Source of the DNA: Clostridiales bacterium UBA6981 | Lineage (GTDB): Bacteria; Bacillota; Clostridia; Oscillospirales; Oscillospiraceae | Direction: 5' to 3' | Length of the DNA: 63,225 bases | Assembly (NCBI GenBank): GCA_002450075.1 | Contig: DJYJ01000040.1 | Location: 1-63,225 of the forward strand | Shown here: positions 24,207 through 32,696 of the stretch, piece after piece | How the letters are laid out: each line of letters begins with the position of its first letter | Position numbering within the stretch: the stretch's first letter is position 1 | Translations under genes and position numbers: made by a program | The notes under the pieces: model-generated | Databases searched by the model: none | The model's input: the letters and a program-made list of their open reading frames with translations, nothing else | Told to the model about the DNA's origin: nothing

Positions 24207-25760
24207 ATGGCAGAAACGATCTTACGGGATCTGGAATTGTTGTGGGACAAGCTGCGCGGACTGCTCTCCCGCGCGGGGGAGACCTCGCGCATCCTGCATG
24301 AGTGGAGCGCGGGGACGGCCACGCTTGCCGACAAGGCGACGCTCATTGCCCTCGCGGTGCTGCTCGTCGTCGCGGTCGCCTGGCTGGTCGGCTTCTTCAA
24401 GGCCGGCTTTTGGAAGAAGATCGGCATGCTGCTCTCGGCGGCGGTCGTGATCGTGGCCGCGGCGGTCGTGGTATCGCTCGTTTCGGCCCCGGTCGAGGAA
24501 GAGAGCGGCGCACCGACGCCGCCGACGCTGTCCGACGCGCCGATCGAGGGCGGGGAGCTCCCCGCGGCGGAGACGCCCGTCCCGGCCGCCGAGTTCCTGC
24601 CGCAAGGCGAGCGGCAGTACAGCATGGTCCGCGGCGCGGCCGATCCGTTTTTCCCGGCGGTCTATTCGCTGTGGCGGCTGCAGAACGACGAGGTGAGCTG
24701 GCAGATAGGCGACGATCTCGCCATGCAGCTTGTCGGCATCCACAGCATGCCCGGCGACGGGACCTTTGAGGTGGAATCGCTGCGGCATATCGATGACACG
24801 GCGCTCATCACCCTCAAGCGCATGGAGGGCGGCGGCGGAGCGGAGGGACGCTGGTTTTACGACAGCTATCTCGAGATCCGCGTGTGGCCCGGCGCCAAAA
24901 TCAGCCGCATGCCCTGGTACGGCAACGTCGGCAGCTGGATCAACACCGGCGAGCGGGACGCCTATACCATTCTGGAGAACACCGGCAGCGAGGTCGTCTT
25001 CCTCTACCGCGACGAGAGCCAGGTCAACGAAAACGACGACGCGCTCATCGGCATCTCGATCGGCCGCCAGCTCGGCTCCGACGTCGTGTCGATCACGGCG
25101 CGCGTCCACGCCGGCCACGACGAGGACGGCCAGATCATCTATACCGACCTCAACCCCGGTGCGGACGAGGAGCTGAAGGAGCGCTGTCTCAAGCTGATCC
25201 GCACGACCTATGACAGGCATTTCCGGCTGCTGCGCGGCCTGTCCGAGGCGGGCTTTGCCTCGCTTCTGCCGGACAGGATCGTCGACGTGCCGATCACCGG
25301 CGCCTCCGGCCGCGGCGGCTTTACGATCCCCTGCACGCGGCTTGTCGACTTCGGCCCAGATGACGACTGGGGCGGCGCGATCCGGCTGATCGGCCCCGGC
25401 CCGGACGGACGGCAGTGCCGCTATCTGCTCATCGACGGCGGCGAGATGTACACCAAGGTGCGCATGGACCGCTACTTTACCTGGCGCGACGCCTATGAAA
25501 AGGGCGTAAACGAGCCGGACGAGGAGATGACGGCCTTCCTCGGCTGTCCGGCGGTTGAATGCGACGGCGGCTGGGTGCTCGATCCGGGCGACTTCTATTC
25601 CGTCGAGCGCAGCGGAACGCTGGAGAACTATTACTTCCTCTCGATCGAGCCGCTCGAGCCACCGGCCACGCCGGAGCCGACCGAAGAGCCGGCGGAAACG
25701 ACGGCACCGACCGATGAATCGGAAGCACAAGCACAGGAAGGAGAAACGAACAATGGCTGA
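24207..25760 (+). CDS. Membrane-anchored protein of unknown function (517 aa)
   Basis: I do not recognise this family. ATG 24207 follows aaaggag; the frame is open 11 codons upstream. Residues 1-43 are helical and charged. Two membrane helices follow (about 45-64 and 72-94), so most of the protein (95-517) should be on one side of the membrane, probably outside. That part begins with a Pro/Glu/Ala linker, continues as a mixed domain rich in Trp, Asp and Gly (about 130-470), and ends in a Pro/Thr/Glu-rich tail resembling a cell-wall spacer. It overlaps the GH13 gene by 8 bp, so the two are translationally linked and may share a role. Confidence 0.7.
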   Translation: MAETILRDLELLWDKLRGLLSRAGETSRILHEWSAGTATLADKATLIALAVLLVVAVAWLVGFFKAGFWKKIGMLLSAAVVIVAAAVVVSLVSAPVEEESGAPTPPTLSDAPIEGGELPAAETPVPAAEFLPQGERQYSMVRGAADPFFPAVYSLWRLQNDEVSWQIGDDLAMQLVGIHSMPGDGTFEVESLRHIDDTALITLKRMEGGGGAEGRWFYDSYLEIRVWPGAKISRMPWYGNVGSWINTGERDAYTILENTGSEVVFLYRDESQVNENDDALIGISIGRQLGSDVVSITARVHAGHDEDGQIIYTDLNPGADEELKERCLKLIRTTYDRHFRLLRGLSEAGFASLLPDRIVDVPITGASGRGGFTIPCTRLVDFGPDDDWGGAIRLIGPGPDGRQCRYLLIDGGEMYTKVRMDRYFTWRDAYEKGVNEPDEEMTAFLGCPAVECDGGWVLDPGDFYSVERSGTLENYYFLSIEPLEPPATPEPTEEPAETTAPTDESEAQAQEGETNNG

Positions 25761-27039
25761 CAACACCCCCGCCGTACTGCAGGAGCAGGTGATCTATTCC
25801 GTCTATGTCCGCGCGCATACGGAGGAAGGGACCTTCCTCTCGATCATCCCGGACCTTGACCGCATCCGCGCGCTGGGCGCAGACTGGATCTGGTTCCTGC
25901 CGATCCATCCGATCGGCGAAAAGGGCAAAAAGGGGAGCCTCGGCTGCCCCTATGCCAACCGCGACTACCGCACGACCAACCCCGCCTACGGCAGCATGGA
26001 GGAGTTCCGCTTCCTCTGCGACGAGATCCACCGCCGCGGCATGAAGGTCATGATCGATGTGGTCTACAACCACACCTCGCCCGACGCCGTGCTGCTCGGC
26101 GAGCATCCGGATTTTTATTACCGCGACGCGGAGGGAAAGCTCGGCAACAAGATCGGCGACTGGGCCGATGTCATCGACCTCGACTACCGCAACCGCGCGC
26201 TCTGGGACTATCAGATCGAAACGCTCCGCTTCTGGGCGTCGATCGTCGACGGCTTCCGCTGCGACGTGGCCTCGTTTGTGCCGCTGGACTTCTGGCGGGC
26301 GGCGCGCAAGGCCGTGGCCGAGGTCAATCCCGGCTGCGTGTGGCTGGCCGAGAGCGTCCATCTGAGCTTTGGCAACTATGCCCGGCGCGAGGGCTTTACT
26401 TCTTCGCGCGACAGCGAGGCGTACGACGCCTTTGATATCGAATACCAGTATGACGTGTGGGAGAGCTTCGAACGCTTCCTCACCGGCGAGGGGCTGCTGC
26501 ACGAGTTCTGCGAGCAGCTGAACTTCCAGGAGGCGCTTTACCGCGAGAACTACAACAAGCTGCGCTTCCTCGAAAACCACGACCAGCCGCGCATCGCCTC
26601 CCGCGTCACAGACGAGCGGGCGCGGGAGAACTATACCGCGATGCTCTTCCTGCTCAAGGGAACGACGCTGCTCTATGCCGGACAGGAGTTTTCCTGCACC
26701 CACCAGCCCAGCCTCTTCGAGCGCGAGGTGTTCCCCCGCTCCGGGCGCGACATCAGCGCGCGCCTTGCCCGCCTCGCGGCAATCAAAAAGGAGCGCGCGG
26801 GGAAAGAGACCCACTTTGCCGCCGCGGCCGACGACAAGCACGCGATCGCCGTCATGGAGCGCTTCGGCCCTGACAGCCACACGGTCGGCGTCTTCTCGCT
26901 GCGGGCAAAGAGCGCGACCGTCGCCGTCGACGCGCCGGACGGAGAATATGAGAATCTGATCGACGGCGGCCGGGTCGTTGTGAAAAACGGACAAGTTTTC
27001 TGCGGCGGCAGCCCCATAATTTTTACGCTCGCACGCTGA
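25753..27039 (+). CDS. Glycoside hydrolase family 13 (alpha-amylase type) enzyme
   Basis: This is an alpha-glucan-active enzyme with a single GH13 barrel (428 aa) and no signal peptide, so it is probably cytoplasmic. The four conserved GH13 regions are visible: DVVYNH (region I), GFRCDVASFVP with the nucleophile Asp (region II), VWLAESVH with the acid/base Glu (region III), and FLENHDQPR (region IV). A short C-terminal beta domain follows. The exact specificity (maltodextrin, trehalose or sucrose) cannot be read. The start ATG overlaps the preceding stop by 8 bp, with gaaggag upstream. Confidence 0.9.
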   Translation: MADNTPAVLQEQVIYSVYVRAHTEEGTFLSIIPDLDRIRALGADWIWFLPIHPIGEKGKKGSLGCPYANRDYRTTNPAYGSMEEFRFLCDEIHRRGMKVMIDVVYNHTSPDAVLLGEHPDFYYRDAEGKLGNKIGDWADVIDLDYRNRALWDYQIETLRFWASIVDGFRCDVASFVPLDFWRAARKAVAEVNPGCVWLAESVHLSFGNYARREGFTSSRDSEAYDAFDIEYQYDVWESFERFLTGEGLLHEFCEQLNFQEALYRENYNKLRFLENHDQPRIASRVTDERARENYTAMLFLLKGTTLLYAGQEFSCTHQPSLFEREVFPRSGRDISARLARLAAIKKERAGKETHFAAAADDKHAIAVMERFGPDSHTVGVFSLRAKSATVAVDAPDGEYENLIDGGRVVVKNGQVFCGGSPIIFTLAR

Positions 27040-27047
27040 GTTTCCCG

Positions 27048-27077
27048 TTGCGCCGAGCGTACCGGGGAGACTATAAT
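27048..27077 (+). promoter_or_regulatory. Promoter of the guaA-type gene
   Basis: TTGCGC (27048-27053) and TATAAT (27072-27077) are 18 bp apart, about 39 bp before the ATG. Confidence 0.5.
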
Positions 27078-27115
27078 AAACCCGTTAATTCATAGAAAAA
27101 ACGGAGGATAAAGCT

Positions 27116-28099
27116 ATGGCACTGGAATCCAGACCCGAAGGCATGCAGCGCATCAACACCCCTGCGCTGGCGAGGGCGTATATCGATGAGCGCATCGAGA
27201 TGCTCCGCGCCCAGATCGGCGACAAGAAGGTCCTTCTCGCCCTGTCCGGCGGCGTCGATTCGTCCGTTGTCGCGGCGCTGCTGATCCGCGCGATCGGCAA
27301 GCAGCTCACCTGCGTCCACGTCAACCACGGTCTGCTCCGCAAGGGCGAGCCCGAGCAGGTCATCCGCGTATTCCGCGACGAGATGGACGCCAACCTCATC
27401 TATGTCGACGCGACCGACCGCTTCCTCGACAAGCTCGCCGGCGTGACCGATCCCGAGACGAAGCGGAAGATCATCGGCAGCGAGTTTATCGACGTCTTTG
27501 CCGAAGAGGCCCGCAAGCTTGACGGCATCACCTTCCTCGGCCAGGGCACGATCTGGCCCGACATCCTCGAAAGCGAACACGGCATCAAGGCCCACCACAA
27601 CGCCGGCGGCCTGCCGGAGGATCTGCAGTTCGAGCTGGTCGAGCCCGTGCGCATCCTCTTCAAGGACGAGGTCCGCGAGGTCGGCCGCGCGCTCGGTCTG
27701 CCCGAGGGCATGGTCAACCGTCAGCCCTTCCCCGGCCCGGGTCTCGGCGTCCGCTGCCCCGGCGCCATCACGCGCGACCGTCTCGAGGCCGTGCGCGAGG
27801 CCGACGCCATCCTGCGCGAGGAGTTCGCCGCCGCCGGTCTTGCCGGCAAGGTGTGGCAGTACTTCACCGTCGTGCCGGACTTCAAGTCCACCGGCATCCG
27901 CGACGGCAAGCGCGTCTTCGAGTGGGCCTGCATCATCCGCGCGATCAACACGACCGACGCGATGAGCGCCACGGTCGAGGAGATCCCCTTTGCCCTGATG
28001 CAGAAGCTCGTCAGCCGCATCACGAGCGAGGTCAAGGGCGTCAACCGCGTGCTCTACGACTTCACGCCAAAGCCCTGCGCCACGATCGAATACGAATAA
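27116..28099 (+). CDS. guaA: GMP synthase, ATP-pyrophosphatase subunit without a glutaminase domain
   Basis: The protein converts XMP to GMP by adenylation and amination. At 327 aa it covers only the ATP-PPase domain (P-loop LLALSGGVDSSVVAAL, about residues 39-54) and the C-terminal dimerisation domain, with QPFPGPGLGVRCPG and a terminal KPCATIEYE that matches the usual GuaA end (KPPATIEWE). The N-terminal class I amidotransferase domain of about 190 aa found in standard GuaA is absent, and the upstream DNA is a promoter and another gene, so this is not a truncation by the window. Either ammonia is used directly or a separate glutaminase subunit is encoded elsewhere, as in archaeal two-subunit enzymes. 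Confidence 0.92.
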   Translation: MALESRPEGMQRINTPALARAYIDERIEMLRAQIGDKKVLLALSGGVDSSVVAALLIRAIGKQLTCVHVNHGLLRKGEPEQVIRVFRDEMDANLIYVDATDRFLDKLAGVTDPETKRKIIGSEFIDVFAEEARKLDGITFLGQGTIWPDILESEHGIKAHHNAGGLPEDLQFELVEPVRILFKDEVREVGRALGLPEGMVNRQPFPGPGLGVRCPGAITRDRLEAVREADAILREEFAAAGLAGKVWQYFTVVPDFKSTGIRDGKRVFEWACIIRAINTTDAMSATVEEIPFALMQKLVSRITSEVKGVNRVLYDFTPKPCATIEYE

Positions 28100-28113
28100 T
28101 GAAAAAGAACAAA

Positions 28114-28155
28114 GCCGCCCGGAATCTGCCAGATTCCGGGCGGCGCTTTTGTTGT
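28114..28155. terminator. Bidirectional terminator between guaA and the MFS gene
   Basis: A perfect 14-bp stem (gccgcccggaatct / agattccgggcggc) has a gcc loop and is followed by gcttttgttg. It separates two convergent genes. Confidence 0.85.
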
Positions 28156-28177
28156 ATAGCAGGAGAGGGAATACGCC

Positions 28178-29581
28178 TCAGCGATAGGTGTCCGCCGTAA
28201 TGCTGTCGAGGTCGACGTCGCGTGTCTCCTTGACCTTGGTCAGCAGCACCAGCAGCGACAGGGCCATGAACGGCAGGCAGATCAGCAGGAACAGCACGTC
28301 CATCGGCAGGAAGTTCTGCAGCACGATAAAGAGAATCTGGCCGATGAACATGCCCGCGCCGATCAGCACCGAGATCGTCCCCATGACGGACGAGCGCATC
28401 CCGGAGGGCGAGGACTCGGCCGGCATCGTCAGGATGATCGTGTCGGACATGGACCACAGCCCGCCGATCGAGCAGCCGTAGGCGATGCCCGCGGCCACCG
28501 GCCCCCAGCCGAGACGGCAGGCCGCCACAAACAGCCCGAGCCCGACGAGCGCGAGACCGCCCAGCAGCACACAGACCTTTTTGCGCCCCATCCGGTCGGA
28601 GAAGAAGCCGCTCGCGATCGTGACAAGGCCGTTGAAGAAGGGATAGACGATCAGCGCGACGGCGACCAGCTCCGTGGACATGGCGCCCTCGAGCACCGTG
28701 GCGTAGTACGAGGTATAGAAGGTCGTGGCAAAGAAGAGGAAGCCCGCGATCAGGATCCAGCGGAGCTGGCGGTTGGTAAAGATGAACTTCAGCGCGCGGA
28801 ACACGCCGCCCTCCTCGGCCGCGCCGGTTTTCCGGTCGGCCTCGGCGCGGGCAAGGCGCTCCTCGGGGCTAAGCGAGAGAAAGGCGCGGCGCTGCTGGAG
28901 GAATACCGGCGTCTCGCGCACGAGGAAATAGGACATCAGGCCGATCACGATCGCCACGACGACCGGGATCAGATACACCATGCGCCAGCTGCCCGGCACG
29001 TCCTCGCGCAGAAAGGCGTGGGAAAGCACGCCGATGAGCGACACGCTGATGAGCGCGATGCCCTTGGCGACAAAGCTGTAGGTCGCGCGCTTGGCCTTCG
29101 GCGCGGTCTCCATGATATAGAGCACCTGCATGTCGTTGGGCGTGAAGAACATCATCGCGAGCATGCCGAGGATATACTGCACGACGCTCTGGCTCGTCAT
29201 GACGATCAGCATCCCGACGCCCATGCCGATGGTGTTGATCATCAGGAACAGCCGGCGGCCGTACTTGTCCGACAGCGCCTTATAGAACGGCGAGATGATC
29301 AGGAACAGGTTCGAGGCCACCTGCCACGGCGCGACCGTGTTGATCGCGCCGGTGTACTCCGACGAATTGACGCTGCGCGATGTGATCGAGAACAGGTCGA
29401 ACAGCACATAGGGCTGCATCGCCGCATTCAGGTTCGAGGTGATCTCGTCGACGATGTAGATGACCGTCAGCACGACCATCACAAACAGCAGATAGTGCGC
29501 GAACTGCGGCCGCGCGGCCTCGCGGTCGAGCCGGGCCAGCTCCTTTTGCTCCTTGATTTGCATGGCAGAGCCGTCTTTCAT
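28178..29581 (-). CDS. MFS transporter (467 aa)
   Basis: This is a major facilitator superfamily carrier with about 12 hydrophobic segments. The inter-helix motif A appears as SDKYGRRLFL after helix 2 and again as SDRMGRKKV in the second half. The central loop is long and charged (about residues 215-255). The start at 29581 has ggag upstream. The substrate cannot be told; the sugar or organic-acid branches are more likely than drug efflux, judging by the ETPVFL motif at the end of helix 6. It is the last GC-rich gene before the accessory island and faces away from it. Confidence 0.88.
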   Translation of the reverse strand: MKDGSAMQIKEQKELARLDREAARPQFAHYLLFVMVVLTVIYIVDEITSNLNAAMQPYVLFDLFSITSRSVNSSEYTGAINTVAPWQVASNLFLIISPFYKALSDKYGRRLFLMINTIGMGVGMLIVMTSQSVVQYILGMLAMMFFTPNDMQVLYIMETAPKAKRATYSFVAKGIALISVSLIGVLSHAFLREDVPGSWRMVYLIPVVVAIVIGLMSYFLVRETPVFLQQRRAFLSLSPEERLARAEADRKTGAAEEGGVFRALKFIFTNRQLRWILIAGFLFFATTFYTSYYATVLEGAMSTELVAVALIVYPFFNGLVTIASGFFSDRMGRKKVCVLLGGLALVGLGLFVAACRLGWGPVAAGIAYGCSIGGLWSMSDTIILTMPAESSPSGMRSSVMGTISVLIGAGMFIGQILFIVLQNFLPMDVLFLLICLPFMALSLLVLLTKVKETRDVDLDSITADTYR

Positions 29582-29617
29582 ATTGTTCTACTCCTTTTCG
29601 GAATGCGGTGTGCTTTC

Positions 29618-29646
29618 ATTATACACAGCAAAGAAGGAAAAGGCAA
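29618..29646 (-). promoter_or_regulatory. Promoter of the MFS gene
   Basis: On the minus strand TTGCCT (29641-29646), a 17-bp spacer and an extended -10, TGTATAAT (hexamer 29618-29623). Confidence 0.6.
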
Positions 29647-29689
29647 TCATTGGGAAAAGTCGGCTGTATCCAGCGAATGCAGAGGGACA

Positions 29690-29746
29690 AAAACAGACAG
29701 AAGCAGGCTCACAGGGGGGAGAGAACACCCGTAAGCCTGCTTCTGT
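29690..29746 (-). terminator. Terminator of the leftward arm of the island
   Basis: A 13-bp perfect stem (acagaagcaggct 29697-29709 / agcctgcttctgt 29734-29746) is followed, on the minus strand, by ctgtttttg. It lies behind the DUF1847 gene and marks the left edge of the island transcript. Confidence 0.75.
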
Positions 29747-29773
29747 GTCATGCTTTCATCGCCTGCGAGCAGA

Positions 29774-30481
29774 TCAATCTGCCGCTGCGGCACCTTCTTC
29801 ATCAACGGGAAGACTTTTCCCGCTCAAGTATGCGTAATAGCTGTGATTCGTGTATACGGCAGCCAAGGGATTGTGTCCGAGAAGGCGGTCTTTCACCGCA
29901 AGGACCGTGCACATGGCTTCACTGTATCGCAGGAAAAGAGAATCGTGTCCTACGCAGAGGCCAAGGAGGACATTGAATTCCGTATGGCTTGCGTTGAGGA
30001 TCTTCGCCTGAGAGATCGGATTGCACATCGGTTCAAAGGTGTCGCCCCGCAGCTTTTCCTCACCGGTCAGCCCGAGATTTGCCTTATCCACACCTCCAAC
30101 CTTGCACATGACCGAAACGACCTCGAACCCATTCTCCTTAAATATATTTGATATGACGGAAGCTTCGGTGTGAAGAGCGCCGCAAAATGCCAGCCCGATC
30201 CGCCGATATCCCATGCGACGACAGAAATCCATCGTTTCAACGATCCTTGGCTTGATCGGCATAAGCATACCGGTGCGGGGGTCGTGGGAATAGGCGCTGG
30301 CCTCCTGTCGTGCCGCCTCAGCCGCAAAGGTGCCGATATCCTCTTTTTTGTATTCTTCAAACGCCTGCTCGATAACATCCTGATAAAGCTTCGTGCTGCA
30401 AAACGCAGGGCCTTTTCCCTCCTCGTTTTTGCAAATACGTACACTGTTGCTCAATCCGCATAAAGCACATTGCCCGTCCAA
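29774..30481 (-). CDS. DUF1847 family protein (Cys-rich, putative metal-binding)
   Basis: This protein of 235 aa has an N-terminal cysteine cluster (CALCGLSNSVRIC), a middle segment GLAFCGALHTEASVISNIF, and CNPISQAKILNASHTEFNVLLGLCVGHDSLF, all typical of DUF1847 as I recall it. Its biochemical function is not established; the Cys pattern suggests a metal or Fe-S site. The start is TTG 30481, chosen because aaggagggg lies just upstream and the first Cys motif then falls at residue 5. It is 60 bp downstream of the OYE-type reductase on the same strand and shares its GC content, so the two probably form one operon. Confidence 0.8.
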   Translation of the reverse strand: MDGQCALCGLSNSVRICKNEEGKGPAFCSTKLYQDVIEQAFEEYKKEDIGTFAAEAARQEASAYSHDPRTGMLMPIKPRIVETMDFCRRMGYRRIGLAFCGALHTEASVISNIFKENGFEVVSVMCKVGGVDKANLGLTGEEKLRGDTFEPMCNPISQAKILNASHTEFNVLLGLCVGHDSLFLRYSEAMCTVLAVKDRLLGHNPLAAVYTNHSYYAYLSGKSLPVDEEGAAAAD

Positions 30482-30540
30482 AGAGACCCCTCCTTACTGA
30501 ACAAACATGATATTTTTGTGCACATCCGATTGGCCGGAGA

Positions 30541-32556
30541 TCAAAGGCTGTTTACAGCGTCTGTGGCCTCCCAGACAGAATTCAGAAGATTTGCCACATG
30601 ATCGGCATCTCCGATCACAAAGGTCTGAACGCCGGGGAGGGTGACCTCGATCGGGATCGGGTTATATCCGATTGCCATGATGACGTTATCCGAGCATATC
30701 GTCTGGAGCTCTCCGTCCTTTTCGAAAGTGACATAGTCCTTGCCGATCTCACGGGTGGCGGCCCCGGTATAAAGGTGGACATTGTGGAAATTCAACAGAT
30801 CACGCAGCATCCAGGAATTTACCTTGCACAGGTCGGGGACCTGCAAAATATTGTCCGCCATCTCGATCATGGACACGTTTTTGCCGTCAAGTGCGATCTT
30901 ATAGGCGACCTCACAGCCGGTAAGCCCGCCGCCGATAACCGTAACATTCTCTCCGACAGGACGCTTTTCGAGAAGATATTCTTTGGCGTCACATACGTTT
31001 TCACGGTCAAAACCGGGGATGGGGATACGCTTTTTGACAGCACCGGTGGCAATGATAACAGCATCGGGCTTTTCTCTTTCCAGAAGCGCTTTGTCCACGG
31101 CCGTGTTCAGGAACACCGGGACCCCGAGATCTTTCAGCTGCTTTTCATACCAGGCGAGGAGCTTTCTGTCGTCATCCTTGAACTCCGGCGTGGCAGCTGC
31201 GCGAAAAGCGCCGCCAAGATGATCGGTGGCTTCATAGAGAGAGACATCCATCCCTCTCATCTTGCACAGACGGGCAGCCTCCATTCCGCCGACGCCGCCG
31301 CCCGCGACAACAACTTTTTTGTCGGATTTTTCTGCCTTGAGCGTATATTTGCTCTCCTGCAGGGACTGCGGGTTGAGGGCACAGGAAACGTTGAGCCCGC
31401 GGGTAAGGCGGCCGAAACATCCGTTATGGCAGCCGATGCACGGACGGATATCATCGATCCGTCCTTCGCGAACCTTGCATGCCCACTCGTTGTCTGCAAG
31501 CAGAGGACGCGCAAGCGCCACGGCGTCGATTTTGCCCGAGGCAACTGCATCAAGCGCGATGTCGGGATCGCCCATCTTGCCGGAAACAAAGACAGGAAGA
31601 TGGGTAAAGTTTTTGATATACGCCGCTTCGGGCAGATTGCAGGCCTGAGGCATATAGGTGGGCGGATGAGCCCAGTGCCAGGAATCGTACGTTCCGTTGT
31701 CGCAGTCGAGCGCATCAAGCCCGGCCTCTTCCAGGATGCGCACGACAGAAATGCTTTCGTCCAGACCGCGGCCCCACTCGATATAATCCTGGCCAGGGAG
31801 AACACTCTTGTTGAAGCCGGCGGTTTTGCTCGCCACACTGTAGCGCATCAGGACAGGAAAGTCGCTGCCGCAGCGTTTTTTGATCCCGGTGATCATTTCG
31901 GTAGAAATGCGGAGGCGGTTTTCGAGAGAGCCGCCGTATTCGTCGGTGCGGTGATTATAGTTGGAGATCGAGAACTGGTCAAGGAGATAGCCCTCGTGTA
32001 TGGCGTGGATCTCCACACCGTCGCAGCCCGCCTCCTTGGCAAGCTCGGCGCTGTTGATCATAACATCGACAAGCTTATGGATCTCATCTTTCGTGAGAGC
32101 CCGGTGCTTCAATTCAGGTGCAAAAACATTCGGAAGTCCGTCGCTCGGTGCAACCATTGCGGCAGAATAGTTGAAATATGGAAGCGTGAGGCCGAAGTTT
32201 GCACGCAGACCGCGTCCCATTCCCGCTCCCAACTGGAGGATATACTTTGTTGAGGTTTCTTCATGGAGCTGCTGCACAAAGTCCTTCAGAGGACCGAGAA
32301 AAACGTCACCGGCTTCATCCAGCCAGCCGGGCCGGCCCCATTTATCCGTAAGGATCGACAGGCCGGGAATAATGAGACCAACGCCGCTTTTCGCACAGTT
32401 TAAATAGAACTTTTCAGGGTTGCCGTTATATTGATTGTCTACGATCGGTGCGGTGCCGCCCATGGCGCACAGAATGATTCGGTTCGGAACGGTAAGAGAA
32501 CCGATCTGCATCGGCTGGAATAAGGCATCGTATTTAACGCAATTGTTATTTTTCAA
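30541..32556 (-). CDS. Old-yellow-enzyme-type Fe-S flavoenzyme (2,4-dienoyl-CoA / enoate reductase family)
   Basis: This multi-domain NAD(P)H:flavin oxidoreductase has 671 aa. The N-terminal FMN barrel (about 1-370) starts with LFQPMQIGSLTVPNRIILCAMGG and contains GCDGVEIHAIHEGYLLDQF. A 4Fe-4S site follows as CIGCHNGCFGRLTRGLNVSC. The C-terminal half has two Rossmann motifs, VVVAGGGVGGMEAARL (FAD) and VTVIGGGLTGCEVAYK (NAD(P)). The architecture matches 2,4-dienoyl-CoA reductase, trimethylamine dehydrogenase and the BaiCD/BaiH steroid enoate reductases; the substrate is probably an unsaturated acid or enoyl-CoA. The start is TTG 32556 with gggg-rich upstream DNA. Its promoter carries the same box as the lysR intergenic region. 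Confidence 0.9.
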   Translation of the reverse strand: MKNNNCVKYDALFQPMQIGSLTVPNRIILCAMGGTAPIVDNQYNGNPEKFYLNCAKSGVGLIIPGLSILTDKWGRPGWLDEAGDVFLGPLKDFVQQLHEETSTKYILQLGAGMGRGLRANFGLTLPYFNYSAAMVAPSDGLPNVFAPELKHRALTKDEIHKLVDVMINSAELAKEAGCDGVEIHAIHEGYLLDQFSISNYNHRTDEYGGSLENRLRISTEMITGIKKRCGSDFPVLMRYSVASKTAGFNKSVLPGQDYIEWGRGLDESISVVRILEEAGLDALDCDNGTYDSWHWAHPPTYMPQACNLPEAAYIKNFTHLPVFVSGKMGDPDIALDAVASGKIDAVALARPLLADNEWACKVREGRIDDIRPCIGCHNGCFGRLTRGLNVSCALNPQSLQESKYTLKAEKSDKKVVVAGGGVGGMEAARLCKMRGMDVSLYEATDHLGGAFRAAATPEFKDDDRKLLAWYEKQLKDLGVPVFLNTAVDKALLEREKPDAVIIATGAVKKRIPIPGFDRENVCDAKEYLLEKRPVGENVTVIGGGLTGCEVAYKIALDGKNVSMIEMADNILQVPDLCKVNSWMLRDLLNFHNVHLYTGAATREIGKDYVTFEKDGELQTICSDNVIMAIGYNPIPIEVTLPGVQTFVIGDADHVANLLNSVWEATDAVNSL

Positions 32557-32603
32557 CGATAATCTTTCCCCTTTCGATCATCAAGCAATATCCTTCCGCT
32601 CAA

Positions 32604-32632
32604 ATAGTATCACAGATAAAGAACGAGCACAA
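32604..32632 (-). promoter_or_regulatory. Promoter of the OYE-DUF1847 arm
   Basis: On the minus strand TTGTGC (32627-32632), a 17-bp spacer and TACTAT (32604-32609). Confidence 0.6.
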
Positions 32633-32633
32633 A

Positions 32634-32659
32634 TCGATTATTTATAGTACAATTATCGA
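32634..32659 (-). promoter_or_regulatory. LysR box, site B (upstream of OYE)
   Basis: This 26-bp element has the form TCGAT-N16-ATCGA, ending AAATAATCGA directly against the -35. Site A at 33655-33680 has the same ends, the same length and the same distance to its -35. Confidence 0.6.
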
Positions 32660-32696
32660 AAAAGTTGATGAGCAAAAAAGAGAGAAAGCCGACCGC

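Noticed and set aside
29582..29773. Attachment site or integrase remnant at the left edge of the island
   Set aside because: Only a promoter and a terminator are visible; no tRNA, integrase or matching direct repeat with the right edge near 56.6 kb was found by eye.
30598..32253. Plus-strand frame of 551 aa opposite the OYE gene
   Set aside because: Antisense to a clear flavoenzyme, with no motifs of its own.
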